From the NCBI RefSeq assembly GCF_009601165.1, contig NZ_WIRE01000001.1:1922001-1986000 (forward strand): a stretch of 64,000 nucleotides of DNA, in the 5' to 3' direction. The notes under the pieces were generated by a model, which searched no databases, was not told where the DNA came from, and worked only from the letters and a program-made list of their open reading frames with translations. The position numbers were made by a program, and so were the translations under genes. This DNA is from Alcanivorax sediminis (GTDB taxonomy: Bacteria > Pseudomonadota > Gammaproteobacteria > Pseudomonadales > Alcanivoracaceae). This document shows, piece after piece, positions 54,725 through 63,953 of this stretch (position 1 is the stretch's first letter; each line of letters begins with the position of its first letter).

Positions 54725-55337
54725 ATTGGGCCCTTACCCGTCTTGGCCCGATGCCCCTCGTCACCCATTCCTTTCGTTTAAGATCCTCCTCCGAATCAGC
54801 CCAAAGAAGCTCCTGCTTCAAAGAAATCCAGGCCATGGCGTCAGCGTACCAGCTCCGTGATTAATCCCGATAGCTCCCGTGCAAACACCCTTTGTGTACT
54901 GGGGGCGGTTACTGTGGGTGGAGCAGATTAAAGGAAGAGTGACCGGTATCAGCTTGGAAGCCCGACGGAAAAGCGCGGCAGGCTGTCAGTGCCAAGCCGG
55001 GTTTTGTTTTAGGTCTCCGCCTGTTCAATGACTCCTCCAGGGCTCATTTCTTATATAAAACATTCCCGCTGTGTGCATTTAAGTGCAATCAGTGCAAACG
55101 GTTGCGCTGTCACTTTTCTACTCATTTTTTCACTTGTCTCGGGGAGGGGAGAAAATTGGCAGAGCGATTTTGCGGCCGAAAATTTCATTTTTAAGGGAAA
55201 TCCCGGGTGACCTTTTGTGGCCAGTGGCTGAAAAACTCATGAGGAGAGAGACTGCCCAGGTTCTGAAGGTCATTAAAATCGGCAGATGTTTTTTTCCAGA
55301 GGTAGTGCCAGTGCCGGCGACAAGGAGAAGGATAAAT
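54725..55337. other. long intergenic region with no recognised gene
   Basis: About 610 bp between the adk terminator and a small ORF. It is AT-rich around 55040-55210. The longer open frame 55083-55451 on the plus strand has no ribosome site at its start and no family resemblance. A leader for the small unit below, or an unrecognised RNA gene, would fit here, but I cannot show either. Confidence 0.4.
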
Positions 55338-55451
55338 ATGCGCTTGCTGACTGACTTCCTTGCTGGGCGCCGGAATATTAATAGCGCCACCAGGGAAGAA
55401 ATCCCCACAGAGAAAACTAAAAAAGTCTGGGAGAAGGAGGAAAAAAATTAA
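55338..55451 (+). CDS. 37-aa charged small ORF
   Basis: ATG 55338 is preceded by AAGGAGAAGG, one of the best ribosome sites in the window. The peptide is MRLLTDFLAGRRNINSATRE followed by a Lys/Glu-rich tail. Its own intrinsic terminator follows at 55467, before the H1-like gene, so this would be a separate transcript. No family is recognised. It may be a small protein or a chance ORF. Confidence 0.4.
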   Translation: MRLLTDFLAGRRNINSATREEIPTEKTKKVWEKEEKN

Positions 55452-55466
55452 CGGAATGAAAAATGA

Positions 55467-55507
55467 AATTCGAATTGGTTAAATAATGTACCAACCGAAT
55501 TTTTTTT
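55467..55507 (+). terminator. intrinsic terminator of the small unit
   Basis: AATTCG and TTGGT arms pair with ACCAA and CGAATT around a 10-base loop, followed by eight T. It stops transcription from upstream before the H1-like gene. Confidence 0.8.
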
Positions 55508-55565
55508 ATGCTATTTTTCTCTTGTCGCAGTAATGATGACAACGCTATAGCTTAGGAGATCTATC

Positions 55566-56315
55566 ATGGCTCGAGCAAAAAAAGCCGCCGCAAAAAAAAC
55601 TGCGGCTCGTAAACCAGCAGCAAAAAAGACCGCAGCGGCCAAGGCTCCGGCCCTGCCAAAGTCTGTGACTAATGCTGAAGCCGGTGTAAAACTGCAGCAG
55701 AAAGTAGTTGAGCAGGCTCAAAAGAAAGTCGCACAGGCTCAAACCAAACAAGACAAACACCGCGCTAAAGTTGATGGCGAAAACGCCAAGCTTGCCAAAC
55801 TGCGTGCTGATACAGCAGCCAAGCGTGACAAGGCAAAAGCCAAGCCGACTGCTGCAGCCAAACGTGCAGTAGACGCAGCACGCGGTAAAATGAACACTGT
55901 TCGCCTGAAGCTTCAGGATATTCGTGCGGAAGCCAAGCTGATCCGTGCTGAAATCCAGGCTGCGAAAAAAGTGGTTGCCCGTGAGGTGAAGAAGCTGCGC
56001 ACAGCAGAGCGCAATCTGAAGACCAAGCTGCGTGAACACGAGCGTAAGCTGGCCAAGAAAGTGAAGGCCGAGCAGAAGAAAGCGGAAGCGAAAGCCAAGG
56101 CTGCCGCCAAGCGTGAAGCTGCGAAAGCCAAGCGTGCGGCGAAGAAGAAATCTGCTGCACCGAAGCGCAAGAAGGCTGCTGCTAAAAAAGCGGCTACCAA
56201 GAAAGCGCCGGCCAAGAAGAAAGCAGCCACTAAGAAAGCTGCCGTTCGCAAAGCGCCTGCCAAGAAAGCTGCCCGCAAGAAGCGTCCAGCGGCCAAGGCC
56301 AAGTCAGCTTCCTGA
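55566..56315 (+). CDS. histone H1-like Lys/Ala-rich protein (AlgP-type)
   Basis: A 249-aa protein. Both ends are Lys/Ala/Pro-rich with AAKKA-type repeats, like the H1 tail and Pseudomonas AlgP. The middle (about 40-160) is a long coiled coil rich in Lys, Gln and Glu. It is very basic and probably a nucleoid-associated DNA-binding protein. ATG 55566 has TTAGGAG upstream. The transcript ends at a strong terminator. Length of the repeat tails varies between strains in this family. Confidence 0.88.
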   Translation: MARAKKAAAKKTAARKPAAKKTAAAKAPALPKSVTNAEAGVKLQQKVVEQAQKKVAQAQTKQDKHRAKVDGENAKLAKLRADTAAKRDKAKAKPTAAAKRAVDAARGKMNTVRLKLQDIRAEAKLIRAEIQAAKKVVAREVKKLRTAERNLKTKLREHERKLAKKVKAEQKKAEAKAKAAAKREAAKAKRAAKKKSAAPKRKKAAAKKAATKKAPAKKKAATKKAAVRKAPAKKAARKKRPAAKAKSAS

Positions 56316-56337
56316 TAATCCAGGACCTGGCATGAAG

Positions 56338-56366
56338 AAAGCCCCGCTTAGCGGGGCTTTTTTTTG
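56338..56366 (+). terminator. intrinsic terminator
   Basis: AAAGCCCCGC, loop TTA, GCGGGGCTTTTTTTT, after the H1-like gene. Confidence 0.95.
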
Positions 56367-56534
56367 CTTTCATGTTCCGGGGCGGGTTCCAACAAGGCCC
56401 CAGAGTGAGGTCCGTACTTGCCGAAAGCGGCCGCAGGACGACCGAAAACGGTGCCGGCTTACTGTGTGGGGCTTGTGTGGCTGTGGCGACAGACGCAGCG
56501 GGCGGGAGGGAAACCTTCATCTGTAAAAGTTGTT

Positions 56535-56553
56535 GATAATGATTCGCGTTAGA
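56535..56553 (+). promoter_or_regulatory. possible Fur box before bfd
   Basis: GATAATGATTCGCGTTAGA matches 13 of 19 consensus positions by hand, including a perfect first nine. It lies about 35 bp before the bfd start. Confidence 0.55.
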
Positions 56554-56587
56554 GTTAGCATCGTCTCCAGAGATTGAGGGATGGCGT

Positions 56588-56821
56588 ATGTACGTTTGTA
56601 TTTGCAAGGGCATTACTGACAACCAGATACGGGAAGCGGTCGAAAACGGCTGCGATAGCCTGCGTGATCTTCGTCGGGAACTTGGGGTTGGAAGTCAGTG
56701 TGGAAAGTGTGCCCGCCACGCCCGTCAGGAATTGCGTGAGGCCCGTAGCGCAAACCAGGCGACCTCTTTCTCCCATTCTTCTGCGTGCGAGCCAGTGGTA
56801 TTCTGGCCCCAACCTGCATAA
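56588..56821 (+). CDS. bfd: bacterioferritin-associated ferredoxin
   Basis: A 77-aa [2Fe-2S] protein with Cys4, Cys6, Cys38 and Cys41 as ligands (MYVCICKG; SQCGKCARH). It reduces the haem of bacterioferritin so that iron is released. A Fur-like site lies upstream, and bfr follows 130 bp downstream. Confidence 0.95.
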   Translation: MYVCICKGITDNQIREAVENGCDSLRDLRRELGVGSQCGKCARHARQELREARSANQATSFSHSSACEPVVFWPQPA

Positions 56822-56838
56822 AAATCGTTCTCATTTTC
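56820..56838 (-). promoter_or_regulatory. possible Fur box before bfr
   Basis: On the minus strand GAAAATGAGAACGATTTTT matches 13 of 19 consensus positions. It overlaps the bfd stop codon and precedes bfr. Confidence 0.4.
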
Positions 56839-56951
56839 ATAAGCGCTTGTAATGAAAGCGCTTTCCTCCCTGTTTTACCTTGTATGAACGAACTCGATCC
56901 TGAACAATAGGGGCCAATCAGCTTCCCTATTTCAACGGATGGAGAAACCTC

Positions 56952-57431
56952 ATGAAAGGCGACGCCAAGGCCATTGAGTACCTGAACCGGGCACTCGGCA
57001 ACGAGCTGGTAGCCATCAATCAGTACTTTTTGCACGCAAAAATGTACAAGGATTGGGGTCTGCACGCCCTCTATGAAAAGGAGTACCACGAGTCCATCGA
57101 CGAGATGAAGCACGCGGACTGGCTGGTAGACCGGATCCTGTTTCTTGAAGGCATGCCGAACCTGCAGGATCTGGGTAAGCTCATGATTGGTGAGAACACC
57201 AAAGAGATGCTCGAGTGTGATCTGAAACTGGAGAAAATTGCCGTTCCGGATCTGCGTGAGGGGATCGCCTACGCTGAGTCCATCCAGGACTATGTCACTC
57301 GTGATCTGCTCAATCGTATTCTTGAATCAGAGGAAGAGCACATTGATTGGCTGGAAACCCAGCTGAATCTGATCGACCTGGTGGGCATTGAAAATTACCT
57401 GCAAAAACAAATTAAGGCAGAAGAAGACTGA
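56952..57431 (+). CDS. bfr: bacterioferritin
   Basis: A 159-aa ferritin subunit with the haem ligand Met52 and ferroxidase residues Glu18, Glu51 and His54; Glu94, Glu127 and His130 lie in the expected second half. It forms a 24-mer that stores iron as ferric mineral. Paired with bfd upstream. The tRNA-Arg follows. Confidence 0.97.
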   Translation: MKGDAKAIEYLNRALGNELVAINQYFLHAKMYKDWGLHALYEKEYHESIDEMKHADWLVDRILFLEGMPNLQDLGKLMIGENTKEMLECDLKLEKIAVPDLREGIAYAESIQDYVTRDLLNRILESEEEHIDWLETQLNLIDLVGIENYLQKQIKAEED

Positions 57432-57456
57432 TTGCCGAACTTTTGAGCGATATGCG

Positions 57457-57486
57457 CTTGACTCGCCGAGGGTGTTTCGGAATAAT
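57457..57486 (+). promoter_or_regulatory. tRNA-Arg promoter
   Basis: TTGACT (57457-57462), an 18-bp spacer and AATAAT (57481-57486), then a GC-rich discriminator (GCGC) typical of stable RNA promoters. Confidence 0.65.
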
Positions 57487-57525
57487 GCGCAGCCTCTCGG
57501 GGCGATACAGCAACGAGAAGAAAAA

Positions 57526-57602
57526 GCGCTGGTAGCTCAGCTGGATAGAGCATCTGGCTACGAACCAGAAGGTCGGGGGTTCGACTCCCTCCCAGCGCGC
57601 CA
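57526..57602 (+). tRNA. tRNA-Arg (anticodon ACG)
   Basis: The cloverleaf is complete: a 7-bp acceptor stem (GCGCTGG with CCAGCGC), a D arm with AGCTCAGCTGGATAGAGC, the anticodon loop CTACGAA giving anticodon ACG, a T arm with GGTTCGACTCC and an encoded CCA end. The wobble A is the substrate of TadA, encoded at 33578. A terminator follows at once. Confidence 0.97.
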
Positions 57603-57611
57603 TACAGACGA

Positions 57612-57637
57612 AGGGCCTGCAGAAATGCAGGCCCTTT
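57612..57637 (+). terminator. intrinsic terminator of tRNA-Arg
   Basis: AGGGCCTGCA, loop GAAA, TGCAGGCCC, then TTTT. Confidence 0.93.
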
Positions 57638-57995
57638 TCTGTTTCTGCGTCTCCTGTTCCCAATTTCAAATCTGTCGGCTGTCTTCTGCTGCTCCGCTTG
57701 ACGCTGTTTTCCTATCGCTACGCACTTGAGTCGTGTCGCTGATGAGTAGTGATGGGGCGTCATATTTGCACCGCTGGTGGGCGAACCTTCAATGCATTGA
57801 TCAAAACCACCAAATCCCCATCAGGCTACTACGCTTGTCTCATTGCGAATTGTCGACAACCCCCTTACATTCCGCAAAATTACTGACGTGAATCGCTTCG
57901 ACGCTTACAGTCACAGGTAAGGTGTTCAAGCGACAGCTATCCCGTTCACGCCTGCGGCAAGTAACGTCGCTAACGGAACCGTTAAGGAGTGTTCC
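57638..57995 (+). promoter_or_regulatory. oadG upstream region
   Basis: About 360 bp without a gene. TTGTCGACAA at 57850-57859 is a 10-bp palindrome. TTGCGA (57843-57848) with a 16-bp spacer and TTACAT (57865-57870) is a possible promoter. TTAAGGAG precedes the oadG ATG. Confidence 0.4.
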
Positions 57996-58250
57996 ATGGA
58001 TCCGCTAATGTCCCAGGGCATTGAGCTCATGGTGGTTGGTATGGGGGTGGTGTTTGTTTTCCTGGTCGTGTTGGTCGGGATTACCACCTTGATGTCCGCG
58101 TTGGTGCAACGCTTTGGTCAGGCTCCCGCAACGCCTGCAGCAGTACCTGGCGCATCACAGACGCGATCGGCACCGGATGTGCCTTCCGCTGCCGTTATCA
58201 AGGCCATCGAGAAAGCCGTGCGCCAGCATCGGCAGTCTTCCCAGTCATAA
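57996..58250 (+). CDS. oadG: oxaloacetate decarboxylase gamma subunit
   Basis: An 84-aa protein: one N-terminal membrane helix ([20 protein letters not shown]), an Ala/Pro linker and a C-terminal helix rich in basic residues. It anchors the alpha subunit to OadB. It starts the oadGAB operon, 13 bp before oadA. Confidence 0.93.
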   Translation: MDPLMSQGIELMVVGMGVVFVFLVVLVGITTLMSALVQRFGQAPATPAAVPGASQTRSAPDVPSAAVIKAIEKAVRQHRQSSQS

Positions 58251-58263
58251 TCCGGAAATCATC

Positions 58264-60054
58264 ATGACCCAGAAACTTGGCATCACCGATGTGGTGCTCC
58301 GCGATGCCCATCAATCCCTGTTCGCCACCCGCATGCGTCTGGATGACATGCTCCCGATTGCGGCTGCGCTGGATGAAATTGGTTTTTGGTCCCTGGAATC
58401 CTGGGGCGGCGCTACCTTTGATGCCTGCATCCGCTATCTCGGAGAGGATCCCTGGGAGCGCATTCGCGAACTGAAGAAGGCCATGCCAAATACACCACAG
58501 CAGATGTTGTTACGGGGCCAGAATCTGCTGGGCTACCGCCATTATGCCGATGATGTGGTAGACGCGTTCGTTGAGCGGGCAGCTGAAAACGGTGTGGATG
58601 TGTTCCGGGTGTTCGATGCCATGAATGACATGCGCAATATCGAACGTGCCATTGCCGCCGTGGTCAAGCAGGGCAAGCATGCCCAGGGCACTATCGCTTA
58701 CACGGTTAGCCCGGTCCACACCATGGACATGTGGGTAGAGCAGGGCAAGATTATCGAGCAGATGGGCGCTCACTCCGTAGCGATCAAGGACATGGCTGGC
58801 CTGTTGCGCCCCAACGATGCGTTTGAACTGGTCACCCGCCTCAAGGGGGCACTGACTATTCCGGTTCACATGCAGTGCCACGCCACCACCGGTCTCTCCA
58901 CTGCAACGGCATTGAAAGCGGCAGAGGCGGGTATCGATAACGTGGATACCGCTATTTCTTCGATGTCGATGACGTATGGACACAGCCCCACCGAGTCCGT
59001 CGTGGCCATGTTGGAAGGCACCGAGAGAGATACCGGCCTGGATTTGAAAAAGCTGAACAATATCGCCGGCTATTTCCGGGAAGTACGCAAGAAGTATGCG
59101 AAGTTCGAGGGCAGCCTGCGCGGCGTGGATGCGCGCATTCTGGTGGCCCAGGTGCCTGGCGGCATGCTCACCAATATGGAGAGCCAGCTGAAAGAGCAGG
59201 GCGCTGCTGATCGTTTTGATGAGGTGCTGGAAGAAATCCCGGCAGTGCGCAAGGACCTGGGTTACATCCCCCTGGTCACCCCCACGTCCCAGATCGTGGG
59301 CACCCAGGCGGTACTGAACGTACTCTCGGGTGAGCGCTACAAGGTGCTCAGCAAGGAAACCCAGGGCGTATTGCGCGGTGAATACGGTGCAGCCCCTGCG
59401 CCATTCAACAGCGAACTGCAGGCGCGTGCCCTGGATGGCGATGAGCCAGTCACCAGCCGTCCTGCTGACCTGATCGATAATGAAATGGACAGCCTGCGTG
59501 AGGAGGTGGCCGGGTTGGCCCGTGAAAAGGGGCTGAGTCTTTCTGCAGGTGAGCGACGAGACGATGATGTGCTGACTTATGCGCTGTTTCCGCAAATCGG
59601 CCTGCGTTTCCTGGAAAAGCGTGGCGATGCGTCTGCCTTCGAGCCGGTCCCCACAGGCACGGCTGCGCCTGCGGCAGCGGCCAACAGTGAAGGCGTTTAC
59701 ACCGTTGAGGTGGAAGGGAAGCAATACACGGTCAAAGTCAGCGATGGGGGGGATGTTACCGGCATCAAATCGTTGAGTGGTGCTGCAGAAGTCGCGCCGA
59801 CAGCGCCGGTGGTAGGCGACCCTGCCAACAGCATGCCGGTGTCGGCGCCATTGGCGGGCAATATTTTCAAGGTGTTGGTAAAGCCCGGAGATCGTATTGC
59901 CGAAGGCCAGAAGATCATGGTGCTGGAAGCCATGAAAATGGAAACCGATGTCTCGACCCCGGAAGCCGGTATTGTTACCGAGGTACTGGTCAAGGAGGGC
60001 GACTCGGTTACCGTAGGGCAGTCTCTACTGATGGTGGAGCAATCCCATGGATAA
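58264..60054 (+). CDS. oadA: oxaloacetate decarboxylase alpha subunit
   Basis: A 596-aa protein from ATG 58264: an N-terminal carboxyltransferase TIM barrel ([39 protein letters not shown]), a PYC_OADA domain, an Ala/Pro linker and a C-terminal biotinyl domain with the biotin Lys in [10 protein letters not shown]. It transfers CO2 from oxaloacetate to biotin, giving pyruvate. A GTG 150 bases upstream is inside oadG and unlikely. It overlaps oadB by 8 bases. Confidence 0.97.
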   Translation: MTQKLGITDVVLRDAHQSLFATRMRLDDMLPIAAALDEIGFWSLESWGGATFDACIRYLGEDPWERIRELKKAMPNTPQQMLLRGQNLLGYRHYADDVVDAFVERAAENGVDVFRVFDAMNDMRNIERAIAAVVKQGKHAQGTIAYTVSPVHTMDMWVEQGKIIEQMGAHSVAIKDMAGLLRPNDAFELVTRLKGALTIPVHMQCHATTGLSTATALKAAEAGIDNVDTAISSMSMTYGHSPTESVVAMLEGTERDTGLDLKKLNNIAGYFREVRKKYAKFEGSLRGVDARILVAQVPGGMLTNMESQLKEQGAADRFDEVLEEIPAVRKDLGYIPLVTPTSQIVGTQAVLNVLSGERYKVLSKETQGVLRGEYGAAPAPFNSELQARALDGDEPVTSRPADLIDNEMDSLREEVAGLAREKGLSLSAGERRDDDVLTYALFPQIGLRFLEKRGDASAFEPVPTGTAAPAAAANSEGVYTVEVEGKQYTVKVSDGGDVTGIKSLSGAAEVAPTAPVVGDPANSMPVSAPLAGNIFKVLVKPGDRIAEGQKIMVLEAMKMETDVSTPEAGIVTEVLVKEGDSVTVGQSLLMVEQSHG

Positions 60055-61345
60055 GCTGGAAACACTGTGGACCAGCACGGGCCTGTATCACATGAGTGGT
60101 GGCCAGCTGATCATGATACTGGTGTGTCTGGGGCTGCTCTGGCTGGCAGTGCACAAGAAGTTTGAGCCACTGTTGCTGGTACCGATTGGTTTTGGCGGCA
60201 TCCTGGCGAATATCCCCATGGCGGGTTTGGCGGAGTCCGCCATCAGCCAGGCGTTGCACTTTGGTGACCAGGGCCTGCTGGCCAGCATGGCACAGGTGCT
60301 GGGCATGGATCCGGACGCCGGGCGGCAAGCGCTGTACAAGGCGGCTGAGGCAGCCGGTCCGGCTATTCATGATCAGCTGCATTACCTGGCGGTGAAGGCC
60401 AACTATGGTGACGGCATTCTCTACCTGATCTACACCGCAGGCCTGACCACGGGGATCTTCCCGCTTCTGATTTTTATGGGTGTGGGGGCCATGACCGACT
60501 TTGGCCCGTTACTGGCCAACCCCCGTACGTTGCTGTTGGGGGCTGCAGCGCAGTTTGGCATCTTTGCCGCCTTGCTGGGCGCGCTGGCGCTGAACTGGGT
60601 CGGGCTGGACTTCAGCCTGCAGGATGCCGCAGCCATTGGCATTATCGGCGGGGCGGACGGCCCGACCTCCATCTACGTAACGACCAAGCTGGCGCCGGAG
60701 CTGCTGGGGGCCATTGCCGTTGCGGCGTACTCCTACATGGCGCTGGTGCCGATCATTCAGCCACCGATCATTCGTGCCCTCACCAGTGAAAGTGAGCGCA
60801 CCATCAAGATGGAGCAGCTACGCCCGGTGAGTCAGGCGGAAAAGATCCTGTTCCCGATCCTGTTGCTGATTCTGGTGGCGATGGTATTGCCTGATGCGGC
60901 CCCGCTGTTGGGCATGTTCTGTTTTGGCAATTTGATGAAAGAATCGGGTGTGGTCAATCGCCTGGTGGACACTACCAGCAATGCGCTGATCAACGTGGTG
61001 ACCATCATGCTGGGGCTGGCGGTGGGCTCCAAGCTCAGTGCGGAGAAATTTCTGGTGGTGGAAACCCTGGGCATTCTCGCGCTGGGACTGGCCGCGTTCA
61101 TGATCGGTACGGCCACCGGAGTGCTGATGGGTAAGTTGCTGAACCGCGTCAGTCAGCATCCGGTGAACCCCATCATAGGCGCTGCCGGGGTATCGGCCGT
61201 GCCGATGGCCGCCCGGGTGGCCAACAAGGTGGGGCTGGAGTCCAATCCCCATAACTTCCTGTTGATGCATGCCATGGGCCCCAATGTGGCGGGCGTGATT
61301 GGTTCTGCGGTGGCAGCGGGGGTGTTGCTGAACTTCGCCGGTTAA
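60047..61345 (+). CDS. oadB: Na+-pumping oxaloacetate decarboxylase beta subunit
   Basis: A 432-aa polytopic membrane protein with about ten hydrophobic segments. The conserved Na+ site region is [20 protein letters not shown] then [11 protein letters not shown], and the end [20 protein letters not shown] is typical. It decarboxylates carboxybiotin and pumps Na+ out, which fits a marine cell. Third gene of oadGAB. Confidence 0.97.
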   Translation: MDKLETLWTSTGLYHMSGGQLIMILVCLGLLWLAVHKKFEPLLLVPIGFGGILANIPMAGLAESAISQALHFGDQGLLASMAQVLGMDPDAGRQALYKAAEAAGPAIHDQLHYLAVKANYGDGILYLIYTAGLTTGIFPLLIFMGVGAMTDFGPLLANPRTLLLGAAAQFGIFAALLGALALNWVGLDFSLQDAAAIGIIGGADGPTSIYVTTKLAPELLGAIAVAAYSYMALVPIIQPPIIRALTSESERTIKMEQLRPVSQAEKILFPILLLILVAMVLPDAAPLLGMFCFGNLMKESGVVNRLVDTTSNALINVVTIMLGLAVGSKLSAEKFLVVETLGILALGLAAFMIGTATGVLMGKLLNRVSQHPVNPIIGAAGVSAVPMAARVANKVGLESNPHNFLLMHAMGPNVAGVIGSAVAAGVLLNFAG

Positions 61346-61352
61346 TCCTCCT

Positions 61353-61379
61353 GGTGGTGCCAGCCGCGCAGGCACCACC
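61353..61379 (+). terminator. hairpin after oadB
   Basis: GGTGGTGCC pairs with GGCACCACC around a 9-base loop, 8 bp after the oadB stop, without a T tract. Confidence 0.5.
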
Positions 61380-61525
61380 GCCGCCGTTGTTTGTTGCCTT
61401 TCATTTTCTTTTCTCCCCGCTCTATCCCTGGGCCCGCGAAATTCGTGCTTGCCGATTTGCACCTTGATTTGCGCTACAATGGCGTCCCTTCGCCCCCGAA
61501 TTGATACCGGCAAACAGGTGATACC

Positions 61526-62560
61526 ATGACCGAAACCCTGACTATTACTCGCCCTGACGATTTGCACCTGCATTTTCGTGATGGTGAACTGCTGGCTGAA
61601 ACCGTGCCGGCAACGGCCAATGTCTTTGGTCGGGCAATTGTCATGCCGAACCTGACGCCGCCGGTGAATACGGTTGGTCAGGCGGCCGCCTATCGTGAGC
61701 GCATTCTGGCGCAGGTGCCTGCGGGTGTGACCTTCGAGCCTCTGATGGTGCTGTATCTCACCGACAGTACGCCGGTGGAAGAAGTGGTCCGTGCAGCGCA
61801 GAGTGATTTCGTGCATGCATTCAAGCTGTACCCTGCCGGTGCTACCACCAATTCCGATAGCGGTGTGACGGATCCTGGCAAGATCACTCACCTTTACGAA
61901 GCCATGGAAAAGTATGATGTGCCGTTGCTGGTGCATGGTGAGGTGACCGATGCGGACGTGGATATTTTCGACCGTGAAAAAATCTTTATTGACCGTTACC
62001 TGAGCGATATTCGTCGTCAGTTTCCTGCGCTGCGGATTGTCTTTGAGCATGTGACCACGGCGGAAGCAGTGCACTTCGTTCAGGAGGTTAATGATCTGAC
62101 AGCGGCTACGGTGACCCCGCAGCATCTGATGATGAACCGCAATGACCTGTTGGTGGGTGGCGTACGCCCGCACAACTACTGCCTGCCGATTCTCAAGCGT
62201 CGCCAGCACCAGGAGGTGATTCAGCAGGCGGTTCTGGAAGGGCACCATCGTTTCTTCCTGGGGACAGACTCTGCGCCCCATGCCCGTAACAAGAAGGAGG
62301 CCGCCTGCGGCTGCGCCGGCTGTTACTCTGCGCGGGCAGCGCTGCCGTTGTACGCCACCTTCCTCGACCAGCACAATGCCCTCGACAAGCTGGAAGGCTT
62401 TGCCAGCCATTTCGGTGCCGATTTCTACCGCCTGCCGCGTCATACCGAGACGGTGACCCTGGTGCGCAAGCCCTGGTCGGTACCGGAGCTGGTCGATGCA
62501 GCCGGAGAGCCCATGGTGCCATTCTACGCAGGACAAGAGCTGCCCTGGTCGCTGGCCTGA
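61526..62560 (+). CDS. pyrC: dihydroorotase
   Basis: A 344-aa class II enzyme with the metal motif HLHFRDGE, the carboxylated Lys in FVHAFKLYPAGATTNS and His ligands in LLVHGEVTD and FEHVTTA. It forms dihydroorotate in pyrimidine synthesis. A possible -10 (TACAAT) lies 45 bp upstream. The CobW-like gene follows after two bases. Confidence 0.97.
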   Translation: MTETLTITRPDDLHLHFRDGELLAETVPATANVFGRAIVMPNLTPPVNTVGQAAAYRERILAQVPAGVTFEPLMVLYLTDSTPVEEVVRAAQSDFVHAFKLYPAGATTNSDSGVTDPGKITHLYEAMEKYDVPLLVHGEVTDADVDIFDREKIFIDRYLSDIRRQFPALRIVFEHVTTAEAVHFVQEVNDLTAATVTPQHLMMNRNDLLVGGVRPHNYCLPILKRRQHQEVIQQAVLEGHHRFFLGTDSAPHARNKKEAACGCAGCYSARAALPLYATFLDQHNALDKLEGFASHFGADFYRLPRHTETVTLVRKPWSVPELVDAAGEPMVPFYAGQELPWSLA

Positions 62561-62562
62561 GC

Positions 62563-63588
62563 ATGAACCGTCTTCCGGTAGTGGTGCTGACCGGCTTTCT
62601 CGGCAGCGGCAAGACCACCCAGCTGAATGCCTGGCTTGAGCAGCGTCAGGATCTGGCGGTGCTGATCAATGAGCTGGGCGATATCGGCATTGACCAGCAT
62701 CTGACGCGTAAAGCCGGTGTGCCGGTGACGCTGCTGGCCGGTGGTTGCGTGTGCTGTGTGGTGCAGGGCGCCCTGTCGTCCACTCTGCGCAACCTGTTCA
62801 TGGCACGCAAGAATGGAGACATTCCTGAATTTTCCATGGTGGTGCTGGAAACTACCGGCGCCGCGGAGCCGTCCGGTGTGCTGGCGCCGTTGGAACAGGA
62901 CCCCTGGCTGAAGAAACGCTTCTACTGTCAGTCCGTGCTGACTGTGGTGGATGTGGCCGCCGGGGCGGCCTCCATTCAGCGTCACCCGGAGTGCCTTGAA
63001 CAGATTCAGGCGGCAGACCTGTTGTTGCTGTCACGTACGGACCAGGTGGCGGCCTCGGAACTGACCGCGTTCAAACAGCAGCTGGCCGCGCTGAACCCGG
63101 AGGCAGCATGTTATCCGACGCCTGTCCCGGCAGAGGTCCTGGATCGTCAGTTTGAGCGCCGCTGCCGAATCACCGGCAGACTGAACTCGGTGGTGCCGTC
63201 ATCTGCTTTGCTGTCGCCGATGGTGAGTGTTCCGGGCACCACAACCACACCTTCCCGCCACCAGCTTTACAGCGCCTCAGTGATCTGGGAATACCCGCTC
63301 AGCTGGGGCCACTGGCAGGCTGCACTGAAACAGCTGGCCAGCCAGTGTGGCGATGCGCTGGTGCGGGTAAAAGGCCTGCTCAAGGTGGAAGGGCTGGATG
63401 GTCCCTTGCTGGTGCAATGGGTAGGTGGCGCCGAGCCGGAACTGACGCCCATGAACCAGTGGCCGGATGACGATACCCGTACCCGGGTGGTGCTGATCGT
63501 GCGTCACAATGACGCTGACTTTCCCCACCAACAGATGGCACACTGGGAGTCATTGCTGGAGCAATTGCGCAGCGCCCCGACTCACTGA
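62563..63588 (+). CDS. CobW/G3E-family GTPase (metal chaperone type)
   Basis: A 341-aa protein: P-loop GFLGSGKTT, the metal-binding motif GGCVCCVV (CxCC), TGAAEPSG and a CobW_C domain. It is a zinc or other metal chaperone of the COG0523 group. The C-terminal His-rich stretch seen in many members is absent, though some His residues lie near the end. It is directly downstream of pyrC, whose product needs zinc; the link is suggestive only. Confidence 0.9.
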   Translation: MNRLPVVVLTGFLGSGKTTQLNAWLEQRQDLAVLINELGDIGIDQHLTRKAGVPVTLLAGGCVCCVVQGALSSTLRNLFMARKNGDIPEFSMVVLETTGAAEPSGVLAPLEQDPWLKKRFYCQSVLTVVDVAAGAASIQRHPECLEQIQAADLLLLSRTDQVAASELTAFKQQLAALNPEAACYPTPVPAEVLDRQFERRCRITGRLNSVVPSSALLSPMVSVPGTTTTPSRHQLYSASVIWEYPLSWGHWQAALKQLASQCGDALVRVKGLLKVEGLDGPLLVQWVGGAEPELTPMNQWPDDDTRTRVVLIVRHNDADFPHQQMAHWESLLEQLRSAPTH

Positions 63589-63607
63589 GAACAGGACCCG
63601 TTCACCG

Positions 63608-63937
63608 ATGGGTTATTTCTATCTTTCCATCGCCATTCTGGCAGAAGTGATTGCTACCTCGGCGCTCAATGCGTCTCAGGGTTTTACCCGCCTGTGGCCC
63701 TCGGTGATCACTGCTGTGGGTTATCTGATTGCATTTTATGCACTGGCTTTGACCTTGCGCACGATCCCCATGGGCATTGCCTATGCGGTGTGGGCCGGTA
63801 CGGGTATTGTGTTGATTGCACTGGCTGGCATGGTGGTGTTTGATCAAAAGCCGGACTTGCCTGCGGTGCTCGGCATGGGGCTGATTGTGATAGGCGTGGT
63901 GCTGGTGACCCTGGTGTCGAAAACCTCTGCACACTGA
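63608..63937 (+). CDS. SMR-family multidrug/cation transporter (EmrE-like)
   Basis: A 109-aa protein with four membrane helices and the key Glu13 in ILAEVIATSALNAS. AYAVWAGTGIVLIALAGM is the family signature. It exports lipophilic cations by proton exchange, or small polyamine-like solutes. The start at ATG 63608 follows the CobW-like gene by 19 bases. Confidence 0.94.
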   Translation: MGYFYLSIAILAEVIATSALNASQGFTRLWPSVITAVGYLIAFYALALTLRTIPMGIAYAVWAGTGIVLIALAGMVVFDQKPDLPAVLGMGLIVIGVVLVTLVSKTSAH

Positions 63938-63953
63938 ATAACAAGGAGTAGTC

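Noticed and set aside
55083..55451. 122-aa open frame before the H1-like gene
   Set aside because: Its first codon has no ribosome site and the N-terminal part is unlike protein. Only the last 37 codons have a good initiation site.
63608..63937. QacE resistance gene of a mobile element
   Set aside because: No integrase, attC site or transposon ends are near, and the gene follows chromosomal pyrC and a CobW-like gene closely.
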